A stretch of 64,000 bases of DNA from Streptomyces sp. AP-93 (lineage in GTDB: Bacteria > Actinomycetota > Actinomycetes > Streptomycetales > Streptomycetaceae): the NCBI RefSeq assembly GCF_022808175.1, contig NZ_JALGBX010000005.1:186001-250000 (forward strand). The letters run 5' to 3'. Below the pieces are notes generated by a model. It worked only from the letters and a program-made list of their open reading frames with translations. It had not been told where the DNA came from and searched no databases. The translations under genes were made by a program, and so were the position numbers. Positions 17,188 through 25,544 of this stretch are shown in pieces. How positions within the stretch are numbered: position 1 is the stretch's first letter; each line of letters begins with the position of its first letter.

Positions 17188-18114
17188 GTGCAACGCAAGC
17201 GAGTTCTGCCGTTGGCCGCCCTGCTGCTCTGCGCGCCGGCCCTCGCCGGTACGGTCCCCGCCGCCGCGGCCGCGCCGCAGGCCGGACCGGTGCCCGCACC
17301 GGTGCCCGCGGGCCCGCTGCGGATCCTGCTCACCAACGACGACGGCTACAACGCGCCCGGCATCCGGCTGGCCTTCGCGCGGTTGACCGCCGCCGGGCAC
17401 GACGTCACCATCGTGGCCCCGCTGACCAACCAGAGCGGAGCCGGTACGAAGACCTCGAACGTCCCGTCCCTGACGGTCCGCCACCCCGAGCCGAAGGTGT
17501 GGGCCGTCGACGGAACCCCCGGCGACTCGGTGAACTTCGGGCTCTCCGAGGTGTTCGAAGGGCGAGCGCCCGATCTCGTCGTGTCGGGCACCAACTTCGG
17601 CCCGAACGTGGCCGCGCTCGCCTCCCACTCCGGCACGGTCGGCGGAGCCGTCGCCGCACTGGACGCCGGCGTGCCCGCCATCGCCCTGAGCACCGGTGGC
17701 GTCGCGGCTCCCGACCCCGTGACCACGGTCAACGCGATGGGTCCGACGCTCGACTTCGCCGTCAAGCTGATCGACCGGCTGCGCTCGCGGGCCCGCTCCG
17801 GCTCCCTGCTGCCCGAGGGCGTCGGCCTCAACGTCAACCACCCCGTCATCGGCGCCGACGGCAAGGGCACCCCGGCCGGGGTGGCCACCACCTTCCAGGA
17901 CGCGCAGGCGCTCCTGAAGGCCGACTTCACCGATGCCGGCGACGGCACCTGGAAGGTCGGCGTGCAGGTGGACCTGAAGACTCCGGCCCGGGGCAGCGAC
18001 GTGGAAGCCGTGAGCGCCGGGAAGATCGCCGTCAGCCCGATGAACGCAGACTGGAACACCGGTCCGGTCGACTTCGCCGTCACCGCCGCCCTCCTCACCG
18101 GGCTCCGCCCGTAG
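17188..18114 (+). CDS. surE: Exported SurE-like 5'/3'-nucleotidase
   Basis: A 308-residue SurE family phosphatase. After a typical signal peptide (basic start, hydrophobic stretch to about residue 30 ending AAAAA) comes the metal site LLTNDDGYNAPG (about 49), then SGTNFGPNVA (about 130) carrying the conserved Asn and a GTVGGA motif. SurE enzymes remove phosphate from nucleoside monophosphates and short polyphosphates. Classic SurE is cytoplasmic and about 250 residues; this one is extended by the export signal, so it probably scavenges extracellular nucleotides. GTG 17188 has GAAGGAG 7 bp upstream. Confidence 0.85.
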   Translation: MQRKRVLPLAALLLCAPALAGTVPAAAAAPQAGPVPAPVPAGPLRILLTNDDGYNAPGIRLAFARLTAAGHDVTIVAPLTNQSGAGTKTSNVPSLTVRHPEPKVWAVDGTPGDSVNFGLSEVFEGRAPDLVVSGTNFGPNVAALASHSGTVGGAVAALDAGVPAIALSTGGVAAPDPVTTVNAMGPTLDFAVKLIDRLRSRARSGSLLPEGVGLNVNHPVIGADGKGTPAGVATTFQDAQALLKADFTDAGDGTWKVGVQVDLKTPARGSDVEAVSAGKIAVSPMNADWNTGPVDFAVTAALLTGLRP

Positions 18115-18242
18115 GTCAGGCCTCGCCCCCGGGCAAGGTCCCGCCGACCACACCAGCCGGCCTTCCGGAGGCGGGGCGGGCGTCCCGCGCCCCGTCCCGC
18201 CCCCGGAAGGTCCCCAACCCAGGAGTAGGAGCAGGAGTACGG

Positions 18243-19904
18243 ATGAATCGGCTCTCGCACCGGATCGCCCGGTTTTCCACGGCAAGACGACCCTTACCCG
18301 GCAAGGCATTCACCCTCACCCTCACCCTCGCCGCGCTGATCGCCGCCGCGCTCCCTGCGGCCGCCTCTCCCGGCGCTCTCCCCGGTGGAGTTCCGGGCGG
18401 CGGCCCGCCGGACGGCTCGCCCCGCCCGGTGGTCTCCGTCGCGCAGGGCGTGCTGCGCGGCCGAGTCCACGACGGGGCGCAGGAGTTCCTCGGCGTGCCC
18501 TACGCGGCTGTGCCGGTCGGCGAGAACAGGCTGCGTGCCCCGCAGGTGCCCCGGCGCTGGAAGGGAGTGCGCGAGGCCGTCGAACAGGCCTCCGCCTGCC
18601 TGCAGTTCTCCCCGTACGGGCTGCGCGATCCCTCGGCCGTCAGCGAGGACTGCCTGTACCTCGACGTGTACCGGCCCGGCCGGGCCCGCGCGGGGGCCCG
18701 GCTGCCGGTGGTCCTCTGGATGCACGGGGGCGCGTACAGCCAGGGCACCGGCACCCAGTTCGGCGGGCGCACGATGGCGGAGCTGACCGGCTCCGTCGTG
18801 ATCAGCATCAACTACCGCCTCGGCCAGCTCGGTTACCTGGGCCTTCCCGAACTGGGCCGGGAGAACGCGCTGCGTTCCGGCTCCTTCGGCCTGATGGACC
18901 AGATCCAGGCGCTGCGCTGGACGAGCGAGAACATCGCGGCCTTCGGCGGGGATCCGGGCAACGTCACCGTCTCCGGCCAGTCCGCGGGCAGCGGTTCGGT
19001 GTGCGGACTGCTCGCCGCCCCACCGGCGGCCGGGCTGTTCCACCGGGCCGTCCTGCAGAGCGGGCCGTGCACCCTGCTGCGTACCCCCGACGGCGCGCGG
19101 GCCGCGTCCGAGGCGCGGGCCTTCGCCGCGAGCGCGGGCTGTCCCGAGCCGGCCGGGGTCGTGGCGTGCCTGCGCGCCGCCTCCGGGCAGTCGCTCGTGG
19201 ACGCGGCCCGTACGCGGCCCACCTCGGGTCCCGCGTCGGGCGACGGGCTGCTGCCGCGGGATCCGGCCGCCGCGATCTCGGCCGGGTCCTGGAACAAGGT
19301 CCCGGTCCTCATCGGGAGCACCCGCTCCGAGGCGCGCTTCTTCGTCGCGCTGACCCAGCCCGCCCTGACGGCCGAGCAGTACGCGCAGCAGGTCCTCGCG
19401 GGCTACGGCGCGTCCGGGCCCGAGGTACTGGCCCGCTACCCGGTCGCCGCGCACGGATCCCCGTACCTGGCGCTGTCGGCGGTCATGACCGATGCGACGT
19501 TCGCCTGCGAAACGGCCCGGACGGCGCAATCGTTCGCCCGCCAGGTCCCCACCTTCGCCTACGAGTTCGACGACCCCGACTCGCCGACGCTGGCGGGCGC
19601 GCAGGTCCCCGGCCTGGACGAGTCGAACGCGCACAGCGCCGAACTCGCCTACCTGCACGACTTCACGATGGGCGAGCGGCCCCTGACCTCCGTCCAAGCC
19701 GCCCTGGCGACGCGCATGAAGCGCTACTGGGGTGCCTTCGCCCGCCACGGTGTTCCCGCGGTCGCGGGTCAGACCCCCTGGCCGGCGACCGGTCCGGGCG
19801 GCACGGTACTGACGCTGGCGCCCACGGGGGACCGGCCCGACCGGGCGTTCGCGGCCGAACACCAATGCGACTTCTGGCGCGACCAGCCCTCCCGGCCGCT
19901 CTGA
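18243..19904 (+). CDS. Secreted type-B carboxylesterase
   Basis: A 553-residue carboxylesterase with an N-terminal signal peptide (basic RRPLPGK region followed by a hydrophobic run ending AAASPG near residue 45). Motifs: EDCLYLDVYRPG (about 137), oxyanion MHGGAY (about 160), nucleophile SGQSAGSG (about 245), and a His in ESNAHSAELAYLHDF (about 465). It belongs to the same family as the cytoplasmic enzyme at 10230-11780 but is clearly divergent and exported. ATG 18243 is preceded by AGGAG. It lies 128 bp after surE on the same strand, which could place both in an extracellular scavenging group. Substrate unknown. Confidence 0.86.
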   Translation: MNRLSHRIARFSTARRPLPGKAFTLTLTLAALIAAALPAAASPGALPGGVPGGGPPDGSPRPVVSVAQGVLRGRVHDGAQEFLGVPYAAVPVGENRLRAPQVPRRWKGVREAVEQASACLQFSPYGLRDPSAVSEDCLYLDVYRPGRARAGARLPVVLWMHGGAYSQGTGTQFGGRTMAELTGSVVISINYRLGQLGYLGLPELGRENALRSGSFGLMDQIQALRWTSENIAAFGGDPGNVTVSGQSAGSGSVCGLLAAPPAAGLFHRAVLQSGPCTLLRTPDGARAASEARAFAASAGCPEPAGVVACLRAASGQSLVDAARTRPTSGPASGDGLLPRDPAAAISAGSWNKVPVLIGSTRSEARFFVALTQPALTAEQYAQQVLAGYGASGPEVLARYPVAAHGSPYLALSAVMTDATFACETARTAQSFARQVPTFAYEFDDPDSPTLAGAQVPGLDESNAHSAELAYLHDFTMGERPLTSVQAALATRMKRYWGAFARHGVPAVAGQTPWPATGPGGTVLTLAPTGDRPDRAFAAEHQCDFWRDQPSRPL

Positions 19905-20138
19905 CGGGAGACGAGACCCGGTGGTCCGTACGGGGGTGATCCGCGCGCGCGTCAACGCGTGAGCGCGGAGCTCATCCCTTGGTGATCACCGAAAGGCGGC
20001 GGCCCGGGGGGTGCCGCCACGCCGCCGGATGCCCCGAGGGCCACGGTCCCCACGGGCATCCGGCGGTTTCCCGCGTCCACGGCGCGGACGCGGGCCGAGC
20101 GGCGGGGCGGGATCACCGCGCGGAACGCACCGCGCGCG

Positions 20139-21725
20139 ATGCCGGCATGCCCGTTCGGGCAAGGGACCAGTCGAAGCCGTTGCGCAGGCACGGGAGGTGG
20201 GAAACGTGACCGCTCACACGGTGGACACGGCGGCTCGCTCGACGCCCGCAGGGCGCAGGAACGGGGACGGGAGAGGGGCGCCGCGCCGACGGCGGAGGTC
20301 GTGGCCGCGTCGAAGGCCGCGGCTGCGGCCGACCCCGCGGCAATCGCCCGACCCGCAGCGCCCGCCGGGCACGCTCCGTGCCGCACGGATCCGGAGCTCC
20401 TGCTCGCGGCGTCGGTGCTGCTGGCGGACGCCGCCCTCACGGCGAAGCAGGCGGGCGCCGAGCTGACGGGCGCGCCCAGCAGCTGGCGGGTGGGGCTGGA
20501 GGCACTGCGCCGGCCCGGCTGGGCCCTCGGTACGGCGGTGTCGTGCGCGCGGGCGCTGACCAGCCCGGCGGGGCTCGGATTCGGGGCCAACGGCGGAGTG
20601 GCCGGGGAACTGGCCCGGATCGCCGGGAACCTGACGTACCGCCGGCCGGCCGCCGTGGCGATGGCCGTGGACGCCTTCGCGCTGCGGATCCGGGCGATCG
20701 CGTCCGACCACCCCAATCTGGACTCGCCCCTCGCCAGGCGGCTGACCGACGCCATGGTGGCCGGGAACCGGCTGGAGGCGCTGCGCGCCATGAACGCGCT
20801 CGTCGAGCGCCTGGGTGTCACCCGGGCCCTGACCACGATGAGTCCCGTGATCATGGAACTGTCCGCCCTGCTGGGCCTGCTCGACGAGAACCCGGTCAAC
20901 GACGACTTCTCCTGGGTGACGCTGGCCGGCGGCGTGCCGGCCACCGATCCGTTCCTCGGCCTGCCGAGCAGCCTGCTGAAGTACCTCAACCCCGGCCCCG
21001 GCAGGGCCGAACGGGCGGAGGCGGACTCCATCCTGGCGAAGGTGCTGGCCACGTCCGGCAACGACATCGTCAGCTACGTCAACGACATCGGCGCCCTGGG
21101 CAACCACGGACTGGTGCTCCTGCGCCGCGTCGAATGCGCCGACGGCGCCGTCCGGCACGTCCTGCTGCTGCCCGGAACGAGCTTCGGCCTGCTGAGCAAC
21201 AGCACCCCGCAGGACCTGGTGGGAGCCTTCGACGGGCTGCTGCGCACCGACACGACCTACACCCGGGCCGCGCGCAAGCTGCTCTTGCGGGCCGGGGTGC
21301 CGGCCGGATCAGAGCTCATGATCGTCGGACACAGCCTGGGCGGGATCACCGCGATGAACCTCGCCGCGGACGTGGAGGTGTCCTCCCGCTACCGGCTCAC
21401 GCACGTCATCGCGGTGGGCTCTCCCATCGACGGCAAGCGGCCCGCAGACCACGCCACCCAGGTGATCAGCCTCGTCAACAACCACGACGTGATCCCGATG
21501 ATCGACGGACGCGGCCCCGCATCCCCCAACGACATCCCTGACAGCTGGGTCGAACTGTCCTGGCTGGACGAGTCGTACGACTACCCGCTGTCGCACGCCC
21601 CACAGGCCTACTCGGACACCCTGCGCGGCCCCATGGCGCACCACCGGGAGAAGGTCAACGCGCTGATCGGCGCCTACGACGGCCGCATCGTCGGCAACCA
21701 GCCCTACATGCTGCGCGACAAGTGA
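20139..21725 (+). CDS. Lipase-like alpha/beta hydrolase with helical N-terminal domain (start uncertain)
   Basis: The first 50-60 residues from ATG 20139 have poor codon bias and no recognisable fold. Residues about 80-240 look like an alpha-helical domain I do not recognise. The C-terminal part is an alpha/beta hydrolase: LLLPGTSFG (about 348), nucleophile Ser399 in GHSLGG, Asp in NNHDVIPMIDG (about 452) and His in PMAHHREK (about 500). True start candidates are ATG 20139, GTG 20301 (in frame), or GTG 20206, which has the best ribosome binding site (GGGAGGTGG) but is in another frame and would need a shift near 20270-20290. The P450-like gene starts 17 bp downstream, so the two form a pair. 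Cytoplasmic or membrane-associated; substrate unknown. Confidence 0.7.
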   Translation: MPACPFGQGTSRSRCAGTGGGKRDRSHGGHGGSLDARRAQERGRERGAAPTAEVVAASKAAAAADPAAIARPAAPAGHAPCRTDPELLLAASVLLADAALTAKQAGAELTGAPSSWRVGLEALRRPGWALGTAVSCARALTSPAGLGFGANGGVAGELARIAGNLTYRRPAAVAMAVDAFALRIRAIASDHPNLDSPLARRLTDAMVAGNRLEALRAMNALVERLGVTRALTTMSPVIMELSALLGLLDENPVNDDFSWVTLAGGVPATDPFLGLPSSLLKYLNPGPGRAERAEADSILAKVLATSGNDIVSYVNDIGALGNHGLVLLRRVECADGAVRHVLLLPGTSFGLLSNSTPQDLVGAFDGLLRTDTTYTRAARKLLLRAGVPAGSELMIVGHSLGGITAMNLAADVEVSSRYRLTHVIAVGSPIDGKRPADHATQVISLVNNHDVIPMIDGRGPASPNDIPDSWVELSWLDESYDYPLSHAPQAYSDTLRGPMAHHREKVNALIGAYDGRIVGNQPYMLRDK

Positions 21726-21742
21726 CCCCGGGAGACCTTGAG

Positions 21743-23200
21743 ATGACTTCTGACCACGGCGGCGGCGACTCCACGGTGACGCTCGCACCACGACCCCCCG
21801 AGACGGCCTGGGCCCTGGAGAACGCCGTGTTCAGCGCGGCCATGGCCGCCCAGCGGCTGCCCTGGACGGACGCCGCGGCCCGTGCGCTGGGACTGGACGC
21901 CCTGACCCGCGAAGGGGTGCGGCGCACCCTGCTGGAACACCTGCGGCGCACCCGCTCCGGGCGCCCGGTCCGGCTGCGCACCCCCTTCGGCACCTTCCTC
22001 GTTCCGCTGACCCCAGCGGTGGCCGAGGCGCTGCTCGTCCGGGCGGACGAGGCGGGCGAAGCGGCCGCCGATGGGCTTTCCGATGCCGGACACCGGTACG
22101 GGCTGTCCCCGCACACGTCGCCGGCCTGGGAGGACGTCGCACCGGGCGGCGAGCTGCCCGCCCTCGTGGCCCGGGAGGTGGACGAGGCCGTCGAGGGCCG
22201 GCGTGGCGACGGCACCCTGGAGTGGCAGGCCTGGAGCCGGGTGACGGCGCGGCTGAGCCGCCGACTGGTGGCGGGCGAAGCGGCCGCCGAGGACACCCTG
22301 CTCAGCGAGATCGTCACCCGGGCCACGGCAGCGGAGGGGCGGGGCGCCCGCGAAGACCTGGCGGCCGCCCTCCGGCGCAGGACGGCCCGATACCTGCAGA
22401 GCCCGGACCCGGCCTCCCTGGCCGGCCGGCTGGCCCGGTCAGGGGCCTGCGCCGACACCGTGACCGCCGCCGTGGCCCACGCGCTCGCCCTGGTCTCCGA
22501 GGCCGCCGCCGGGGCGGCCCTGCAGGCCCTGGCCCTGCACGCGGTGGAGCCGTCGACCGCTCCGGAGGAGGCCGTGGCCCGCGCGCTGCGCCACTACCCT
22601 CCGGTGGCCGCCGCGGTGCACCGGGTACGGACGCCGTTCGTCTGGGAGGGCGTCGAGATCGCCGCCGGTACGGAGATCCTGTGCGCGCCGGGCTGGCTCT
22701 CCGCGCCGAAGGACGGCGCCGGACCGGGCGCGTGGCCGTCGGCGCTGTGCGGAGCACCCGGCGATTGCGCGGCGACCCGGCTCGCGGTGCTCGTCGCCGA
22801 GGAACTCGTACGCGCGATCACCGCGGTCGCCCGGCCCTTCGTGGTCGCGCCGCGGCTGGCCGCCGGCCGGCTGCCCGGCACGCTCGAGGCACGCTCGCTG
22901 CTCGTATCGCTCCGGGAACTCAAGGGTGGCCAGGTCGACGGCCGGGTCACGGTCGGCAGGCCGACGGCGCTGCCGGTCCCCGTGCGCGGCTGTGCATCCA
23001 CGTCCTACGGGGCCCTGGCGCAGGCCAGCGCGGACCGGCTGGCGGCGCACGCGCAGAGCCTCGCGGCCTGCGCCCGGGCCGACGGCTGGGACCGGGACGA
23101 GGCGGGCGAGAACTTCCGCATGGTCCTGCTCGATCACGCGGGGCGGTGCGCGCAGGCGGCCGGCAGCGTGCGCAGGGCGGCGAACCGGCTGGCGGACTGA
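21743..23200 (+). CDS. Divergent cytochrome P450-like protein
   Basis: A 485-residue protein whose second half reads as a decayed P450. ALRHYPPVAAAVHRV (281-295) followed by GVEIAAGTEIL (303-313) matches the K-helix and beta strand of P450s. LCGAPGDCAATRLAVLVAEELV (335-356) aligns with the heme-ligand loop, with Cys342 in the C-x-G/A-x-x-LA position. The K-helix ExxR glutamate is missing (RALR instead of EALR), and the Asp/Pro-rich meander is much shortened. The N-terminal 250 residues are helical with few landmarks. It may bind heme atypically or have lost monooxygenase activity. ATG 21743 lies 17 bp after the hydrolase stop, so the two are probably co-transcribed. Family call is moderate. 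Confidence 0.6.
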   Translation: MTSDHGGGDSTVTLAPRPPETAWALENAVFSAAMAAQRLPWTDAAARALGLDALTREGVRRTLLEHLRRTRSGRPVRLRTPFGTFLVPLTPAVAEALLVRADEAGEAAADGLSDAGHRYGLSPHTSPAWEDVAPGGELPALVAREVDEAVEGRRGDGTLEWQAWSRVTARLSRRLVAGEAAAEDTLLSEIVTRATAAEGRGAREDLAAALRRRTARYLQSPDPASLAGRLARSGACADTVTAAVAHALALVSEAAAGAALQALALHAVEPSTAPEEAVARALRHYPPVAAAVHRVRTPFVWEGVEIAAGTEILCAPGWLSAPKDGAGPGAWPSALCGAPGDCAATRLAVLVAEELVRAITAVARPFVVAPRLAAGRLPGTLEARSLLVSLRELKGGQVDGRVTVGRPTALPVPVRGCASTSYGALAQASADRLAAHAQSLAACARADGWDRDEAGENFRMVLLDHAGRCAQAAGSVRRAANRLAD

Positions 23201-23275
23201 AGGGCGGACCGGGCGGCGCGCGGGCGCTGCCCGGCCGGGGTCCGGCCGGGGTCCGGGCCGTGTTCCGGTGCGCGG

Positions 23276-24058
23276 CTACCAGAAGGGCGTCTCGCGCCGC
23301 CGGCGCTCCCTGTCCACCAGGGACTGCACGGCCTCCTGGGCCTGGCCGCACAGCCGGCCGGCCGCGGCCTTGCGGTCGGAGTAGGACTCCGGCCGGGGCG
23401 GTGCGGGGATCGGCTCGCCGACGGTGATGAGCCACTTCGCCGGCAGCGGGAGGAGCGTGGTCAGCGGAAAGTAGGGGAGGCCGAACAGGCGGGCCAGGGC
23501 CGGGATGTCGCCGAGCTTGGGGTACGTCTCCTCGGCGCCGATCACGGACACCGGGATCACCGGGGCTCCGGCCTGGACGGCGGTCGCCGCGAAGCCGGGG
23601 CTGAACGGGCGCAGCCGGTACCGGCTGCGGAAGGGCTTTTCCAAACCGGAAATTCCCTCGGGAAACACCCCCACGAGGTCCCCGGCGGTCAAATGTTCCA
23701 GCCCGAGCGTCGGATCGAGTGGAAAGGCGCCGAGTTTGCGGGCGTGCGAGCCGATCACCGGAAATCGAAAAACCATGGATGCGGCCGGAACGTGCAGGGG
23801 CCGGTCCAGATTCCGGGTCAGTGATTTGACGAGGACGAACGCATCGAGTCCCCACGCCCCCGAATGGTTGGCTACGATCACGGCCGGTCCATCCGCCGGG
23901 ATATTCTCCAAACCGGCGATCTCGAGCCGGAAGTATTCGTCCATCAGCCAGTCGAGCAGCCGGTCCCAGACGCCTTCTCCGGCCTCACCAAGCCGCTCCT
24001 TCGCGTAACGGAACTCGGCGGCCCCCGCCACCATCACATCGGTCACGCTTTCCGACAC
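23276..24058 (-). CDS. PlsC-type lysophospholipid acyltransferase
   Basis: A 260-residue acyltransferase. The catalytic HxxxxD-type motif appears as NHSGAWGLD (about 75-83) and the acyl-acceptor motif as FPEGISG (about 142). These define the LPLAT family, which transfers acyl groups from acyl-ACP or acyl-CoA to glycerol phosphate-type or other acceptors at the membrane. GTG 24058 follows AGGGAG at 8 bp and is preferred to GTG 24094. The 5' half of the gene looks less GC-rich than its neighbours. It diverges from the acyl carrier protein gene with only 75 bp between the starts, so both are likely controlled together and the ACP is a candidate acyl donor. The acceptor is unknown. Confidence 0.83.
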   Translation of the reverse strand: MSESVTDVMVAGAAEFRYAKERLGEAGEGVWDRLLDWLMDEYFRLEIAGLENIPADGPAVIVANHSGAWGLDAFVLVKSLTRNLDRPLHVPAASMVFRFPVIGSHARKLGAFPLDPTLGLEHLTAGDLVGVFPEGISGLEKPFRSRYRLRPFSPGFAATAVQAGAPVIPVSVIGAEETYPKLGDIPALARLFGLPYFPLTTLLPLPAKWLITVGEPIPAPPRPESYSDRKAAAGRLCGQAQEAVQSLVDRERRRRETPFW

Positions 24059-24133
24059 GAGTATTCTCCCTTTCCCACCGGTCGTCGGCGCCACTGTGGC
24101 GCAAGGGCCGCACTATCGCAAACAGGAGCCGTC

Positions 24134-24385
24134 ATGACCACGTCCGCACCCGAATCCACGATCGACCTGATCGGTGAAATCCTCATCGACATGGGTGAAT
24201 TCACTGCCGGGGAGGTGCACGCCGATGCCCGGCTGCAGGACCTGCTGACCGATTCCCTGATGGTCGTGGAGATGGCCATGGCCCTGCACGAGAGGCTGGG
24301 CGTCAAAGTCGACGAGGAGGAACTGCGCGACCTCATCCTCGCCGAATTCGCCGCGGTCCTCGACGCGCGGCGGAACGCGCGCTGA
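24134..24385 (+). CDS. Stand-alone acyl carrier protein
   Basis: An 83-residue acidic four-helix carrier protein. DSLMVVEMAMALHERLGV (about 40-57) is the phosphopantetheine attachment site, with the Ser of DSL, followed by the recognition helix. Length equals that of ordinary ACPs. It differs from a housekeeping fatty-acid ACP in sequence and context: no fabD, fabH or fabF gene lies nearby. ATG 24134 has AGGAG at 7 bp. Divergent from the PlsC-type acyltransferase, it probably presents an acyl chain to that enzyme, perhaps also to the hydrolase/P450-like pair. The product is unknown. Confidence 0.87.
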   Translation: MTTSAPESTIDLIGEILIDMGEFTAGEVHADARLQDLLTDSLMVVEMAMALHERLGVKVDEEELRDLILAEFAAVLDARRNAR

Positions 24386-24408
24386 CCCGGCGCCGGGCCC
24401 GGCCGGTC

Positions 24409-25344
24409 CTAGCGGGCGCCGGCCGAGGCGTGGGCCGGCGGAGCCGGAGCCGCTGCCGCCGCCGACGTGGCGTGCACGGCGTCGAGCTGCGTCTCCATGT
24501 CGTCGAGCGCGCTGCGCACCGCGGCGATCCGCAGCAAGAGCTCGTCGGCGGCGTCCGGCGGCGACTGCTTCGCCAGCAGCAGGGCCCGCTTCTCCTCCTT
24601 CTCGGCCTCGTCCTCCATCTCCCGCGCCTCCTCAAGGGCGTTGAGGACCACCCCGATCAGGACGTTGACCAGGACGAAGGAGCCGAAGAGCACGTAGGAG
24701 GCGTAGAAGAGGATGCTCAGCGGGGAGATGGCCAGGCCCGCGTGGACGGCGTCCCCGAGCCCTTCGAGCGTCATCAGCAGGAACAGGGTCAGCCCGGCCC
24801 GGCCGATGGACCCGTAGTGCTGCGGGTCGTGCTCCGCGAAGCAGATCCAGCCGATCATCGCGTACACGTAGACGATCAGCGCGCCCACGAACAGGAAGCT
24901 GACGGTGCCGGGCAGGCTGCGGCCCACCGCGACCAGCAGGACCCGCAGCTGGGGCATGAACCGGGCGGTGCGCAGGACCCGCGCCAGCCGCAGCAGCCGA
25001 AGCAGCGTGGTGTTCTCCCGGAGGAACGGGATGAAGGCCGAGGAGACCACCAGCAAGTCGAAGACGTTCCAGGGGTCTTGGAAGAAAGCTTTCGGCCGGT
25101 CGGCGTGCGCGCCGAGGCGGATCAGCATCTCCAGGGTGAAGGCGATCACGCAGAAACGCTCGGTCGCCGAAAAGAGGCCGCTGTACTCGGCGGAGAGGCC
25201 GCTGTACGTCTCGGCCCCCAGGAGCGCGGCGTTGAAGAGGATCACCGCGAAAACGGTGAGCGAGAACGCGGGCGCCTCGCACACGTCACGGCAAGGTGCG
25301 GCAAGCCTTCCACGCCAGGTGTCCACCGCGGTCGGGTCGGTCAT
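24409..25344 (-). CDS. One-domain voltage-gated cation channel (BacNav-like ion transporter)
   Basis: A 311-residue six-helix channel subunit that would work as a tetramer. The S4 voltage sensor is evident as LLRLLRLARVLRTARFMPQLR (about 110-130), with Arg every third residue. The pore helix and filter read LLMTLEGLGDAV (about 190-200), corresponding to the TLESWS filter of bacterial sodium channels but with GLGD in place of SW. After S6 (about 215-240) a charged helix rich in Glu/Lys and heptads (about 243-300) resembles the C-terminal coiled coil that assembles these channels. Ion selectivity is therefore uncertain. ATG 25344. It converges with the ACP gene, 23 bp apart. Confidence 0.85.
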   Translation of the reverse strand: MTDPTAVDTWRGRLAAPCRDVCEAPAFSLTVFAVILFNAALLGAETYSGLSAEYSGLFSATERFCVIAFTLEMLIRLGAHADRPKAFFQDPWNVFDLLVVSSAFIPFLRENTTLLRLLRLARVLRTARFMPQLRVLLVAVGRSLPGTVSFLFVGALIVYVYAMIGWICFAEHDPQHYGSIGRAGLTLFLLMTLEGLGDAVHAGLAISPLSILFYASYVLFGSFVLVNVLIGVVLNALEEAREMEDEAEKEEKRALLLAKQSPPDAADELLLRIAAVRSALDDMETQLDAVHATSAAAAAPAPPAHASAGAR

Positions 25345-25544
25345 CGTGCTCCCTCGTACGGGCCACCGGCCGCCCCCGGCCCGCACGCGCCGGCTGCGCC
25401 GCGACGGAAGACGAGGCAGCCGAGGCGATGTTCATGTTCCGGGTCGTGTAACGCCGTACGGGGGAATTCGAGACGCCCTGGAGCGCTACATCGCCCGATC
25501 GGGGACCCGGCCCGCCCCGCGAGGGCCGTGGCAGGGAGGGCAGG

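Noticed and set aside
20139..25344. A classical antibiotic biosynthetic cluster
   Set aside because: There is an ACP and a P450-like protein but no ketosynthase, NRPS, terpene cyclase or RiPP precursor.
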